Assembly: GCA_021779235.1 (NCBI GenBank)
Contig: JAJYBA010000096.1
Location: 1-6,231, forward strand
DNA: 6,231 nt
Reading direction: 5' to 3'
Origin: Bacillota bacterium
GTDB lineage: Bacteria > Bacillota > Clostridia > Clostridiales > Clostridiaceae
The position numbers and the translations under genes were made by a program. The stretch's first letter is position 1. Every line of letters starts with the position of its first letter. The notes below the pieces were generated by a model. It worked only from the letters and a program-made list of their open reading frames with translations. It ran no database searches and had not been told where the DNA came from. Below are positions 5,307 to 6,231 of this stretch, in pieces.

Positions 5307-5324
5307 ATACACTTACTGGTTTTT
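5284..5324. terminator. Bidirectional rho-independent terminator between the small gene and purL
   Basis: Two perfect 17-base arms (5284-5300 and 5308-5324) flank a 7-base AT loop (5301-5307). The GC-containing core is CCAGTAAGTGTA against TACACTTACTGG, and the arms end in A/T runs, so both transcripts end the stem with a U-tract: TTTTT on the plus strand and seven Ts on the minus strand (5282-5288). It sits between convergent genes. Unusually, the left arm is the last coding stretch of the plus-strand gene, whose TAA stop (5304-5306) is in the loop. Confidence 0.93.
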
Positions 5325-5330
5325 ATATTT

Positions 5331-6231
5331 TTATTTAAAATAATTTACTCCTGCTTCAAATATTTTTTGGTCCTTTTCACCAATAATATTCTTTCCTATG
5401 TTTGCCCCCACTCTTTCAGAGTGGCCCATTTTTCCAAAAACTCTTCCATCTGGACTTGTAATGCCTTCAATAGCATGCACAGAGCCATTAGGATTAAAGT
5501 TTATATCATAACTTGGCATACCGTTAAAGTCTACGTATTGAGTGGCTACTTGCCCATTAGCAAATAATTTTTTAATCATTTCTTCACTTGCAACAAATCT
5601 ACCTTCTCCGTGTGATACAGGAATGGTATGTGTATCTCCCATTTTTAAGTTATTAAGCCAAGGAGACAAGGTTGAAACTACTTTAGTTTGCACCATGCAA
5701 GATACATGTCTTCCAATTTCATTATAGGTTAGAGTAGGGCTGCTTTCATTTATCTCCCTTATTTCTCCATAAGGTACAAGACCTAATTTAATTAATGCTT
5801 GGAAGCCATTACATATACCTAGCATTAATCCATCCCTATTCTTTAATAAGCTATTTATTGCCTCTTGCACTCTAGAATTTCTAAAAGCAGTGGCTATGAA
5901 TTTTCCTGAACCATCAGGCTCATCACCTGCACTAAATCCACCAGGCAGCATGACTATTTGTGACTTACTTATGCCCTCAACGATATTTTCTATAGATTCT
6001 TCTATATGACTTGGAGATAAATTTTTAATTACTAAAGTTTCTACTATAGCCCCAGCCTTCTCAAAGGCCTTCTTGGAATCATATTCACAATTAGTTCCTG
6101 GGAACACCGGAATAAATATTCTTGGTTTCGCTATTTTAATACAAGGTGATTTTATGCTACTTACACTCTGTTTGCTTTCTTCATCACGGGATTTTATTTC
6201 TTCTTTTGCTTCTGCGTTTTTAACATTAGTT
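5331..6231 (-). CDS. purL: Phosphoribosylformylglycinamidine synthase, long single-chain form, C-terminal glutaminase part (5' end beyond window)
   Basis: PurL converts FGAR, ATP and glutamine to FGAM in the cytoplasm. Only the last 299 codons are visible; the frame is open to the right edge (first full codon begins at 6230). The class I glutamine amidotransferase domain starts at the strand ending IFIPVFPGTNCEYDS. It carries the nucleophile Cys in LGICNGFQ (visible residue 140, codon 5811-5813) and the His/Glu pair in MGHSERVG (residues 270 and 272, His codon 5421-5423), completing the triad. The GTG at 6107 is an internal valine, not a start: the 41 codons upstream contain no plausible start or SD and form a charged, Ser-rich linker. 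This points to the fused enzyme of about 1,250 residues, not a separate PurQ. The stop lies 6 bp from a bidirectional terminator, so purL probably is not cotranscribed with purE. Family assignment is near certain; the fusion is inferred from the open frame. Confidence 0.95.
   Translation of the reverse strand, partial: TNVKNAEAKEEIKSRDEESKQSVSSIKSPCIKIAKPRIFIPVFPGTNCEYDSKKAFEKAGAIVETLVIKNLSPSHIEESIENIVEGISKSQIVMLPGGFSAGDEPDGSGKFIATAFRNSRVQEAINSLLKNRDGLMLGICNGFQALIKLGLVPYGEIREINESSPTLTYNEIGRHVSCMVQTKVVSTLSPWLNNLKMGDTHTIPVSHGEGRFVASEEMIKKLFANGQVATQYVDFNGMPSYDINFNPNGSVHAIEGITSPDGRVFGKMGHSERVGANIGKNIIGEKDQKIFEAGVNYFK

Noticed and set aside
5367..5727. Two plus-strand open frames inside the purL glutaminase region
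   Set aside because: Both are antisense shadows of the catalytic domain with no initiation signals.
6105..6107. GTG as the start of a separate 258-residue PurQ
   Set aside because: It is the conserved Val within the first beta strand (IFIPVFPGTNC); the frame stays open upstream and no SD precedes it.
1..6231. Mobile elements, CRISPR arrays, tRNA or rRNA genes
   Set aside because: No transposase fragments, spaced direct-repeat arrays, cloverleaf or rRNA-like stretches were seen; the only repeats are the short ones reported.

Overview
The window is AT-rich and reads as part of the de novo purine biosynthesis locus of a Clostridium-type Firmicute. Evidence for this is the low-GC codon use, the strong AAGGAGG/GGGGAGG ribosome binding sites, the gene order purE-purC-purF-purM-purN, a single-chain (long-type) PurL, and a purine riboswitch leader with a Bacillus/Clostridium-style intrinsic terminator. 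I cannot name the species from the sequence alone.

All recognisable genes lie on the minus strand, so the locus reads from right to left. At the right edge (5331-6231) is the C-terminal glutaminase part of purL, cut by the window end. It is followed by a perfectly symmetric hairpin (5284-5324) that can terminate transcription from both sides. A small plus-strand gene (4980-5306) of unknown function, encoding a one-pass membrane-anchored protein, sits between purL and the main operon and converges on purL. The divergent control region (about 4711-4979) holds a good minus-strand promoter (TTGACT, 17 bp, TGT-TAAGAT), two PurBox-like sites in direct repeat, an AT-rich 30-bp palindrome next to the -35 box, and an extended -10 promoter for the small gene. 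The purE leader (about 4728-4498) contains a complete guanine-class riboswitch aptamer (4642-4710), a long mutually exclusive antiterminator pairing (4577-4650) and a rho-independent terminator (4547-4590).

The operon then runs purE (4018-4497), purC (3209-3916), purF (1687-3135, TTG start), purM (679-1677) and purN (80-691, overlapping purM by 13 bp). An inverted repeat (28-69) without a U-tract follows purN, so transcription probably continues into genes beyond the left edge. The enzymes cover PRPP amidation (PurF), GAR formylation (PurN), FGAM synthesis (PurL), AIR ring closure (PurM), carboxylation product handling (PurE) and SAICAR synthesis (PurC). PurD, PurK and PurH/PurB are not in view. 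Control appears layered: a candidate PurR/PRPP input at initiation and a guanine/hypoxanthine input at attenuation.

Most of the window is conserved housekeeping. The least explained parts are the small membrane gene between purL and purE and the layout of the PurBox-like sites.
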